Shown here: positions 1 through 6,379 of the stretch, one piece after another | How positions within the stretch are numbered: the stretch's first letter is position 1 | How the letters are laid out: each line of letters begins with the position of its first letter | Assembly (NCBI GenBank): GCA_030531025.1 | Contig: JAUMTV010000064.1 | Coordinates: 1-19,050, forward strand | DNA length: 19,050 nucleotides | Source: Turicibacter sp. | Lineage (GTDB): Bacteria > Bacillota > Bacilli > MOL361 > Turicibacteraceae | Direction: 5' to 3' | Made by a program: the position numbers and the translations under genes | The notes under the pieces: generated by a model | Seen by the model: the letters and a program-made list of their open reading frames with translations, nothing else | What the model was told of the DNA's origin: nothing | Database searches by the model: none

Positions 1-84
1 TACCATAGAATCATTTCGCTTTTATTTTTTTGTCTACTATAGAGGTACTATATCATAAAACCGTTCTTTATATTTATATTTGAA

Positions 85-564
85 TTAGCACATTGGTTTT
101 GGTGGACAAACAGGTCCTTGATTTTGCATAGCTAATGCACACCAGTCTTCATTACGAAGTCCGTGATCATATTGGTGTGTTTCCATACCTTCTTGTTTAC
201 AGATGACATAATCATGGTGATTATGGTGATGGTGAACATTACGGACAACTACTGGTACGATATGTTCTACTCTATGATGATGATGTACTTCTGGCATACA
301 GCATACTGTAGGTTCTACAACTTGACAGCAACTTTCAAATTGCATTGGGCCGCAAACAGGTGCTGGCATTGGAGCTGGCATTGGCATTGGAGCCATTTGA
401 GGAGCCACCATTTTTGTATCGCAGGTTGTTTCGGGAACACTAATCATTTCTGTTTTTACTGGTACAGGTTGTTGCATTGCTGGCATAGCATACATCATAG
501 GTTTTTGAGCCATTGGAGCATGGTATCCTCCACATCTATTATATCCATTCATAACACATAACAT
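85..564 (-). CDS. CotD-like His/Met/Pro/Cys-rich putative spore coat protein
   Basis: The predicted product is 159 residues (155 if the in-frame ATG at 552 is used). It has no signal peptide or membrane segment. The N-terminal part is rich in Met, Pro, Ala and Gln, including a short MP/AP repeat. A Cys-rich middle (ESCCQVVEPTVCC) is followed by two histidine clusters (HHHH and HHHHNHH) that flank the segment VEHIVPVVVRNV. His clusters around a short Val-rich strand, together with Cys pairs, are typical of the inner-coat CotD family, so a structural spore-coat role is likely. It is longer than B. subtilis CotD, which is about 75 residues. The start is uncertain: an AAAGGA/AAAGG element lies only 4 bases before the ATG at 564 and about 12 before the ATG at 552. 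The gene stands alone. A metal-binding protein is an alternative. The family call is from composition, not from a full-length alignment. Confidence 0.65.
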   Translation of the reverse strand: MLCVMNGYNRCGGYHAPMAQKPMMYAMPAMQQPVPVKTEMISVPETTCDTKMVAPQMAPMPMPAPMPAPVCGPMQFESCCQVVEPTVCCMPEVHHHHRVEHIVPVVVRNVHHHHNHHDYVICKQEGMETHQYDHGLRNEDWCALAMQNQGPVCPPKPMC

Positions 565-664
565 CCTTTCCTTTGTAAATCAATTACAATATAGTATATT
601 ATCTAAGGTAGAAATGTGTTTGGCACTAGCCCATTTTTTAGCGTTTTATAGGATTTTAATTCAT

Positions 665-690
665 AAAAAAGACCAATAAATTAGTCTTAA
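665..690 (-). terminator. Rho-independent terminator of the apbE-like gene
   Basis: On the minus strand, AAGACTAA (688-681), loop TTTA and TTGGTCTT (676-669) form an 8-bp stem with one G-T pair, followed by a T run. It starts a few bases after the stop codon of the FMN transferase gene. Confidence 0.75.
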
Positions 691-693
691 AGT

Positions 694-1725
694 TTAATTT
701 GCAATTGAAAATGATTCATCAGTTAATTCAAAGCAATCTAAGAATCCAGATGAAGCATATAGTCGTTTATCGGCTGTTACATATAAGGCTTCAACATCAT
801 CAAGCGATTCAATAAGTTTTAACCCTTCTTCAACTCCAAGTGCAAAGGCTGTTGTCGATAAAGCATCTGCTGTCATCGAACTATCAGCAATAATTGTCAC
901 GGACATCACATTATTTTCAACGGGATATCCAGTTTGAGGATCAAGGATGTGGTGATAAATGATACCATCTTGTTCAAAGTAACGTTCATAAGTTCCTGAT
1001 GTGACAATGCTTTTGTTTTTAACTTTAGCGATTCCAAGATATTCTCCACGAGAAGAGTTTGGATTTTGAATTCCGATGTTCCATGTATCTTTATTTGCCT
1101 TTTCACCATATGCATAAACATTTCCACCTAAATTAATAATGGCTTGTTGATTACCATATTTACTTAAAATTGAAGCGGCCACATCTGCTGCATACCCTTT
1201 AGCGATTCCACCTAAATCAATCATCATATTAGGCTGTGTTAACTTAACTGTTAATTCTTCTTCATTTAATTCTACGTTTCGATAATTAATTAATGTTAAA
1301 CTCTCCTCAATTTCTGAAGCACTTGGAACATGTGCATCTTCAAATCCAATTTCCCATAGTTTGACTAATGCTCCAACAGTAATATCAAATTTTCCTTGGG
1401 CAAGTTCAGAATAATTTAACCCTGCTTTAATCACATCAAAAGTTTCTTGAGAAACTTTAACAGCTTGCTGACCGGCTTGACGATTAATTTCAATAATTTC
1501 ACTCGTTATTGCATTATTTATTGTCATTTTTGTTTCAATTTCTTCGATTGCATCAAAGATTTCGTCAAAGATCTTTTGTTGAGGATTATCATATAATGTA
1601 ATATTAATGATAGTTCCTAATAAAAATTTGTTTTCTGATACAGGATCAACAGGGGCTACTTCTTTTTGCTGACAACCTACTAGTACAAGTAGGAAGGCAA
1701 GTAATAAATATTTCATACGTTTCAT
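694..1725 (-). CDS. apbE: FAD:protein FMN transferase lipoprotein (ApbE family, FmnB-like)
   Basis: ApbE enzymes take FMN from FAD and attach it covalently to a Ser/Thr of a target protein, with Mg2+ as cofactor. The chosen start at 1725 gives 343 residues and has GGAGG 8 bases upstream; an in-frame ATG at 1740 lies upstream of that ribosome site and is rejected. Residues 4-18 are a short lipoprotein signal with lipobox LVGC (Cys18), so the enzyme should sit on the outer face of the membrane. Family motifs are complete: DLGGIAKGYAAD (170-181), INLGGN (197-202), TSGTYERYF (242-250), HILDPQTG (259-266) and TADALSTTA (285-293), the last holding the metal-binding Asp/Thr. The next gene upstream encodes a secreted FMN-binding-like lipoprotein, a plausible substrate. 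It has its own promoter and terminator. Function is confident from motifs; the target is inferred. Confidence 0.93.
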   Translation of the reverse strand: MKRMKYLLLAFLLVLVGCQQKEVAPVDPVSENKFLLGTIINITLYDNPQQKIFDEIFDAIEEIETKMTINNAITSEIIEINRQAGQQAVKVSQETFDVIKAGLNYSELAQGKFDITVGALVKLWEIGFEDAHVPSASEIEESLTLINYRNVELNEEELTVKLTQPNMMIDLGGIAKGYAADVAASILSKYGNQQAIINLGGNVYAYGEKANKDTWNIGIQNPNSSRGEYLGIAKVKNKSIVTSGTYERYFEQDGIIYHHILDPQTGYPVENNVMSVTIIADSSMTADALSTTAFALGVEEGLKLIESLDDVEALYVTADKRLYASSGFLDCFELTDESFSIAN

Positions 1726-1750
1726 AGTTGTTTCCTCCACTTTTATTTCA

Positions 1751-1779
1751 TTAATAGCATATCATATTTTATAGGACAA
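1751..1779 (-). promoter_or_regulatory. Promoter for the apbE-like gene
   Basis: Minus strand: TTGTCC (1779-1774), a 17-base spacer, then TATTAA (1756-1751) preceded by TGC, an extended -10. The -35 overlaps the T-tract of the terminator of the upstream lipoprotein gene, so the two genes are separated yet tightly packed. Confidence 0.55.
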
Positions 1780-1823
1780 AAAAAAGAGAAGATTTTCACA
1801 AGATGAAAATCTTCCTTTTTTTT
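1779..1823 (-). terminator. Rho-independent terminator between pplA-like and apbE-like genes
   Basis: GAAGATTTTCA (1788-1798) pairs perfectly with TGAAAATCTTC (1804-1814) across a 5-base loop. On the minus strand the hairpin is followed by TCTTTTTTTT. It starts directly after the lipoprotein stop codon. Confidence 0.85.
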
Positions 1824-2706
1824 AATTAAGTGATGGTCCATTGGCTAAAGCTTTAGTAGCTAATTCAATAAATTGATGAACATCAATGGTTACACCATTT
1901 ACATCGTTTGTTTTATTGTTTTCATTAAACGTCATTTGCATAGGATCTTGTATTTCAAGTAAATATTGCTCTAATAAGGTTGATTGTTCTTTCCACTGTT
2001 CAGTTAATTCTTGTCCGACAATCGTTTCAGAAGCTAGTTTAGTCTCTTTATCACTTAAAATAGTGTCCCAATTGACAGCAATGATATACCCATTTTGAAC
2101 GATAAGATTAATGAGATGTAAAGAATCACTATTTTCTATCGATGTTTGAGCATAGTAGTGTCCGTCCTGATATCGCCCTACTTCCATAGGTCCTGTTGCT
2201 ATAGCTGTGTTAAGTAAAGAGATAAATGGGTTAATATCAATTGTGATTTCTGAAAGCTTGAGTAGATCACTGTCGACGGTTAATTCGTCAAAAGGTAGAT
2301 GTTTAATAATAGTTTTTTCGATTAATTCAAGTTGTTCATGCCACTCAAGTGTAGGTGAATCTTTAGTGTTTAATGTATATTCTCCCTTAAGAGAAAGGTT
2401 TCGTTTGAAAGCTGTTGCTTCTTCATTGACAGCATCAAAGGTTATATTATTAATCTCTCCATTAATAATGTCAAAATTTACAATGTTTTTCCATCCATCT
2501 ACAGAATAGTCTAGTTCTTCAGCAAAATAATGACCGTCGTTTAAGGAATATACTGAAGCAACTCTTTCTTTTGACTGAGGATCTAATTGAGTGACTCCTT
2601 TTGATTGTAGATCTAGGTCAGTCTTCGCTGTTCCATCATTCGCTTCACAAGCTGTTAATAGGCTAACTATTGAGATAATGGTCAGTGATAGAGTTTTATA
2701 GTTCAT
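1822..2706 (-). CDS. PplA-like two-domain FMN-binding-type lipoprotein
   Basis: The 294-residue product has a lipoprotein signal with lipobox LTAC (Cys20) and then two copies of one domain. Copy 1 (about 55-173) opens with DGHYFAEELDYSVDGWKN and closes with TIDINPFISLLNTAIATGP. Copy 2 (about 178-291) opens with DGHYYAQ and closes with TIDVHQFIELATKALANGP. This layout matches PplA, the flavinylated surface lipoprotein that carries electrons out of Listeria cells, in which each domain carries FMN on a Thr. Here the acceptor motif, usually D-x-x-S-G-A-T, is degenerate: KLSEIT (Thr155) and NDVNGVT (Thr273). Both Thr remain but the Asp, Ser and Ala are changed. AGGAGG precedes the start. It lies between an ApbE-type enzyme and a divergent NDH-2. 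The fold call is fairly firm; flavinylation is uncertain. Confidence 0.72.
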   Translation of the reverse strand: MNYKTLSLTIISIVSLLTACEANDGTAKTDLDLQSKGVTQLDPQSKERVASVYSLNDGHYFAEELDYSVDGWKNIVNFDIINGEINNITFDAVNEEATAFKRNLSLKGEYTLNTKDSPTLEWHEQLELIEKTIIKHLPFDELTVDSDLLKLSEITIDINPFISLLNTAIATGPMEVGRYQDGHYYAQTSIENSDSLHLINLIVQNGYIIAVNWDTILSDKETKLASETIVGQELTEQWKEQSTLLEQYLLEIQDPMQMTFNENNKTNDVNGVTIDVHQFIELATKALANGPSLN

Positions 2707-2746
2707 AAACTGCCCTCCTAATATTTCAAATAGAGTACTTTTTGTT

Positions 2747-2755
2747 ATTTTAACA
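2747..2755 (-). promoter_or_regulatory. Extended -10 promoter for the pplA-like gene
   Basis: Minus strand TGTTAAAAT fits an extended -10 (TGn then TAAAAT at 2752-2747), about 40 bases before the start codon. No good -35 is seen at the expected distance. Confidence 0.4.
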
Positions 2756-2883
2756 TAGCTTGGATAAAGAGTGTATGGGAAATTATTACTTTTATTGTCG
2801 AAGCATTAATGAAGAGAATAAGAACAGAGAAATAGGAAGGATGTTGAAATTTGTTTAAAAATATTCCTGAATAAATAAAAATA

Positions 2884-2911
2884 TTGAATTTGTGAAAAAA
2901 TGTGATAAAAT
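2884..2911 (+). promoter_or_regulatory. Promoter for ndh2
   Basis: TTGAAT (2884-2889), a 16-base spacer, then TAAAAT (2906-2911) preceded by TGA, an extended -10. It implies a leader of about 160 bases before the ATG at 3077. Confidence 0.55.
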
Positions 2912-3076
2912 AAAGGTGAATCAAGAAGATTTATACTTTGTAGGATTAACTTTTTCTATTCTTTAGGTATTGTTCATAGGTAAGGATAATACTTAATAAA
3001 GTGGATAGGGAGAGTTACTTTTTTTATGACGGTGAGAGGTTATAGAAAAGAGTATTGTTATTTGAGGAGGATTCTC

Positions 3077-5074
3077 ATGAAGAAAGTAGTAGTACTTGGC
3101 GGAGGATATGCAGGTGTCCTTACGGCTAAGAAATTAGCCAAGAAATTCAAGAAGAATAAAGATGTTCAAATTACATTAATTGATAAGCAATCTTATCATA
3201 CAATGTTAACTGAGTTACATGAGGTAGCCGCGGGACGTGTTAATGAAGAGTCAATCCGTATGGATTTAAAAAATATCTTCGCAGGACGTAATGTTAACGT
3301 TGTATTAGATGAGATTAAAAACATTGACTTTGATCGTAAAGTATTAGAATCAGAAGGATCAACTTATGAGTATGACTATTTAGTTATGGGAACAGGATGT
3401 AAACCAACATTCTTTGGTATCCCGGGATCAGAGCATGCGCATCAATTATGGTCATATACTGATGCAGTAAATTTACGTGAGCACATTTTAAACATGTTCC
3501 GTCAAGCTGCATTAACATCAGATAAAGAAAAGCGTCGTGAATTATTAACATTCGTAACAGTTGGAGCAGGATTCACAGGTGTTGAAATGGCTGGTGAATT
3601 AGGAGAATGGAAAGACGAGTTATGCCGTTCATTCCATATCGATAAAGAAGAAGTTACATTATATGTTGTCGACTTCGCACCAAAAGTTTTACCAATGTAT
3701 CCTGATAAATTGGTTCGTAAAGCAGAACGTCGCTTAATTAAATTAGGTAACCAATTAGTAATGAACTCAGCTGTAAGTGAAATTCATGCTGATAAAGTTG
3801 TTTTAAATAAAGGTGAAACAGTAATTAATACACGTACTGTTATTTGGGCAGCTGGTATCGAAGGTTCAGATATTGTGGATCAAGCTCAAGTTGAAAAAGC
3901 TGGACGTGGACGTATTGTAACAAATGCTCACTTACAAGCTAAAGATTATTCGGATGTTTATGTTGTTGGAGATAATATTTTCTATATTCCAGAAGGTGAA
4001 GAGCGTCCAGTTCCTCAGATGGTTGAAAATGCCGAGCATTCAGCACCAGTTGTTGCACATAATATTACAGTAGATATTAAAGGTGGAGAATATAAGTCGT
4101 ATAAGCCAACATTCCACGGTTCAATGGTATGTATTGGTTCACGTTATGGAGTTGCGCAAGTTGGAATGCCAGGAATGTGGTTTAACTTATCTGGATTCTT
4201 TGCAATGGCTTCAAAACACTTAATTAACTTAGTATACTTTGTACAAGTTTTAGGATTTAATAAAATTTGGTCATATTTAATGCATGAATTCTTCCATACA
4301 AAAAATAACCGTTCAATGGTTGGTGGATTATTATCGAATTCAGCACCAGTTTTCTGGAAATTCCCATTACGAGTATTTGTCGGATTCATGTGGTTACAAC
4401 AAGGTTTATCAAAATTACCTAAAATTATTCATGATTTTAATAATGTCTTCTTATTACCACAACCTCCAAAAGCTGATACATTAAGTGCTGCATCAGGAGC
4501 AGTGTCTGATGCAGTAACACAAGCATCAGGAGCAGTTGTAGAAGCAGTAACACAAGCATCTGGTGCAGTAGCAGATACAGTGACACAAGCATCAGGAGCA
4601 GTAAGTGAAGTAGTAAATCAAACAGCATCAAATGGTGGAGATATCTTTACGATGATTGCTGATTTAGTTCATAATTTCATGGATTGGATCGAAGTATTAC
4701 CAGTTCCAGGATTTGTTGAAAATATGGTTGGATGGTCAATGGATACATTCTTCTATACAGCAGATGGCACACAATTTACGCAATTAGCAAGCTTAGTTCA
4801 AGGTGGAATGATCTTTGGAGAAATCATCTTCGGTGGTATGTTGATTATCGGATTATTTACACCAGTAGCTGCAATTGCAACAATTGCAATGGGATGCATG
4901 ATTTGGGCTTCAGGTATGGCACCAACTGAAATGTTATGGTATTTAGTTGGTGGATTCGCCTTAATCGGAAATTCTGGAATGGTTTTAGGATTAGATTATT
5001 ATGTTTGGCCTTGGTTACGTGATATGATGAAACGTATCCCATTATTAAGAAAATGGTATTTATACGTTGACTAA
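3077..5074 (+). CDS. ndh2: Type II NADH:quinone oxidoreductase fused to a DoxX-like membrane domain
   Basis: The enzyme passes electrons from NADH through FAD to membrane quinone without pumping protons. The start at 3077 follows GAGGAGG by 6 bases and gives 665 residues; an ATG at 3026 would add 17 residues with no ribosome site. Residues 1-400 are a standard NDH-2: an N-terminal FAD Rossmann motif (VVLGGGYAG), a second NADH motif (TVGAGFTGVEMAGELGEW, about 160-177) and the FAD motif DVYVVGDN (about 293). After an amphipathic membrane segment, about 425-645 form a DoxX-like domain with roughly four membrane helices. Between its first two helices lie four 11-residue repeats (472-515). NDH-2 with a C-terminal membrane domain is the form found in flavin-based extracellular electron transfer loci, which the divergent ApbE and PplA-like genes support. 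Confidence 0.92.
   Translation: MKKVVVLGGGYAGVLTAKKLAKKFKKNKDVQITLIDKQSYHTMLTELHEVAAGRVNEESIRMDLKNIFAGRNVNVVLDEIKNIDFDRKVLESEGSTYEYDYLVMGTGCKPTFFGIPGSEHAHQLWSYTDAVNLREHILNMFRQAALTSDKEKRRELLTFVTVGAGFTGVEMAGELGEWKDELCRSFHIDKEEVTLYVVDFAPKVLPMYPDKLVRKAERRLIKLGNQLVMNSAVSEIHADKVVLNKGETVINTRTVIWAAGIEGSDIVDQAQVEKAGRGRIVTNAHLQAKDYSDVYVVGDNIFYIPEGEERPVPQMVENAEHSAPVVAHNITVDIKGGEYKSYKPTFHGSMVCIGSRYGVAQVGMPGMWFNLSGFFAMASKHLINLVYFVQVLGFNKIWSYLMHEFFHTKNNRSMVGGLLSNSAPVFWKFPLRVFVGFMWLQQGLSKLPKIIHDFNNVFLLPQPPKADTLSAASGAVSDAVTQASGAVVEAVTQASGAVADTVTQASGAVSEVVNQTASNGGDIFTMIADLVHNFMDWIEVLPVPGFVENMVGWSMDTFFYTADGTQFTQLASLVQGGMIFGEIIFGGMLIIGLFTPVAAIATIAMGCMIWASGMAPTEMLWYLVGGFALIGNSGMVLGLDYYVWPWLRDMMKRIPLLRKWYLYVD
4490..4621 (+). 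repeat. Four tandem 33-bp repeats (11-residue units) inside ndh2
   Basis: Each 33-base unit encodes an 11-residue unit: ASGAVSDAVTQ, ASGAVVEAVTQ, ASGAVADTVTQ and ASGAVSEVVNQ. The units are in frame and flanked by a Pro-rich linker and a Gly/Asn-rich end. An 11-residue period with small and Val positions suggests a long amphipathic or coiled-coil helix in the loop between the first and second DoxX helices. Confidence 0.95.
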
Positions 5075-5096
5075 TTTATAATAGAGCAATTAGGGA

Positions 5097-5134
5097 AACA
5101 TAGTTAATACGAGAGAGTATTGACTATGTTTTTC
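5097..5134 (+). terminator. Rho-independent terminator after ndh2
   Basis: ACATAGTTAATAC (5098-5110) pairs with GTATTGACTATGT (5117-5129), 13 bp with one G-T pair, a 6-base loop and a T run. It lies 22 bases after the ndh2 stop and 68 bases before the next gene, so read-through would control the prenyl synthase. Confidence 0.85.
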
Positions 5135-5201
5135 TTAGGTAGACGTTATTTTCAGAGGATTGATTTATGGGGTAGTACTCCAGTTATGTAGGTGATAACG
5201 T

Positions 5202-6167
5202 ATGAATTCATTTTGGAAAGAAAAGCCTGTAATGATTGATCATCTTAATCAAGTTGATCAAATTATTATGGAGCAATTAACTGTGAAGCAGCATAAAATG
5301 AATGAAATATTACAAGATTTAGCTAAATCAGGTGGAAAAAGAATTCGACCAGGTCTTTGTGTATTGGGTGCTGGATTTGGGACAAAGTCGATTGACTCCA
5401 TTTATCCATTAGCTGCTGTTCTTGAAATGTTACATTTAGCAACACTTGTTCATGATGATATTATTGATGATGCGACTCATCGTCGCGGGAACTTAACAAC
5501 ACAACAAAAATATGGGAAAGATTATGCTGTTTATACAGGTGACTATATTTTTACTAAATGTTTTGAGATTTTAGCAGAAAATTATGAACTTCATCATATG
5601 AGAGAATTATCAAGAGCAGTTTCTCGTGTTTGTGTTGGAGAAATCGAACAATTTGATGGACGATTTAAATCAAATACGTCGGTTAAGAAGTATTTAAAAA
5701 TTATCGGTGCTAAAACATCTGCACTTTTAGCAACGAGTCTAGCTGTAGGTGCGTATGAGGCAGGTTGTGATGAAGCATTTTGTAAAAAACTTGGTAAAAT
5801 TGGACTGCATATTGGAAATGCTTTTCAAATTATTGATGATATATTAGATTACGTAGGTGATGAGGCTCGTGTAGGTAAGACGCTAGGAAATGATTTAAAG
5901 CAAGGATACTATACCTTACCTCTGATTTATGCCTTGAGAAAAAATGATAAGCAGTTAAATAATTTATTAACTTCAGAAGTTTATGATGATAAAGTGATTC
6001 AACAAATTATTTGTCGTGTAAATGAATTAGGTGGTGTGCGTAAAGCACAAGAGCTTGCTAAAAAGTATACGACTAAATCATTAAAAGAAATTGCTTCTCT
6101 TCCAAACTGTCAATCACGTGATGATTTAGAGTGGATTACGAAGCGATTATTAGTTAGAGAACATTAG
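5202..6167 (+). CDS. Long-chain trans-polyprenyl diphosphate synthase (heptaprenyl-type; DmkB/HepT-like)
   Basis: It extends farnesyl or geranylgeranyl diphosphate with isopentenyl diphosphate to make the quinone side chain. It has 321 residues, the usual length. The first Asp-rich motif is LVHDDIIDD followed by THRRG; the second is GNAFQIIDDILDYVGD; GKTLGNDLKQG completes the active site, and GGKRIRPG near residue 45 is the usual substrate-binding segment. Small or aliphatic residues upstream of the first Asp-rich motif (LHLATL) suggest a long product, as in menaquinone synthesis. The ribosome site is AGGTGAT. It follows ndh2 on the same strand, beyond a terminator; no separate promoter is clear. 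A demethylmenaquinone role paired with NDH-2, like Listeria dmkB, is an inference. No heterodimer partner (HepS) is present here. Confidence 0.9.
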   Translation: MNSFWKEKPVMIDHLNQVDQIIMEQLTVKQHKMNEILQDLAKSGGKRIRPGLCVLGAGFGTKSIDSIYPLAAVLEMLHLATLVHDDIIDDATHRRGNLTTQQKYGKDYAVYTGDYIFTKCFEILAENYELHHMRELSRAVSRVCVGEIEQFDGRFKSNTSVKKYLKIIGAKTSALLATSLAVGAYEAGCDEAFCKKLGKIGLHIGNAFQIIDDILDYVGDEARVGKTLGNDLKQGYYTLPLIYALRKNDKQLNNLLTSEVYDDKVIQQIICRVNELGGVRKAQELAKKYTTKSLKEIASLPNCQSRDDLEWITKRLLVREH

Positions 6168-6190
6168 AGTTAATCTAATGTTCTTTTTTT
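6158..6190 (+). terminator. Rho-independent terminator of the polyprenyl synthase gene
   Basis: AGAACATTAGA (6158-6168) pairs perfectly with TCTAATGTTCT (6174-6184) across a 5-base loop, then seven or more T. The left arm begins inside the last codons of the gene and contains the stop codon. Confidence 0.92.
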
Positions 6191-6294
6191 GAATTGTAGT
6201 AAGAATGGTCAGTAAATATCCAAAAGCGTGAAAAAGTCACAAAAATATGGATTTGTTATCTACATAATCTAAAAGAGATAGGTTAAAATAGAAA

Positions 6295-6352
6295 AAGTGG
6301 TACTTGTTTAGTGATTAGAATAACGAAGAGAGTGTGAATCGTCGTACTACTT
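6295..6352 (+). promoter_or_regulatory. Possible structured leader of ptsG
   Basis: AAGTGGTAC (6295-6303) can pair with GTACTACTT (6344-6352), 9 bp with one G-T pair, enclosing about 40 bases. It lies in the presumed leader just before the AAAGGAG site. No overlapping terminator is seen, so it is not a classic GlcT antiterminator target. Confidence 0.3.
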
Positions 6353-6379
6353 ACAGTTTATCTTGAAAGGAGATTTTAA

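Larger units (their letters stand above)
2707..3076. other. Divergent intergenic region, pplA-like / ndh2
   Basis: This 370-base AT-rich gap holds back-to-back promoters: an extended -10 for the minus-strand lipoprotein and a -35/-10 pair for the plus-strand NDH-2. From the likely ndh2 start point (about 2918) to its ATG there is a leader of roughly 160 bases with no clear terminator and no riboswitch I recognise. No convincing gene is present; an in-frame ATG at 3026 lacks a ribosome site. Confidence 0.6.

Noticed and set aside
1..84. Direct repeat and short dyad TACTATA near the left edge
   Set aside because: The copies are only 7 bases long and AT-rich, and no T run makes a terminator; nothing further can be supported.
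163..561. Plus-strand open frame opposite the CotD-like gene
   Set aside because: It is antisense to a gene with a clear compositional identity, its His/Trp-rich sequence mirrors the codons of that gene, and it has no ribosome site.
3026..3076. 17-residue N-terminal extension of NDH-2
   Set aside because: No ribosome site at 3026, whereas GAGGAGG precedes 3077, where the FAD-binding strand begins as in homologues.
4437..4631. Leu-rich minus-strand frame over the ndh2 repeat
   Set aside because: It is the reverse complement of the 33-bp repeats and lacks start signals.
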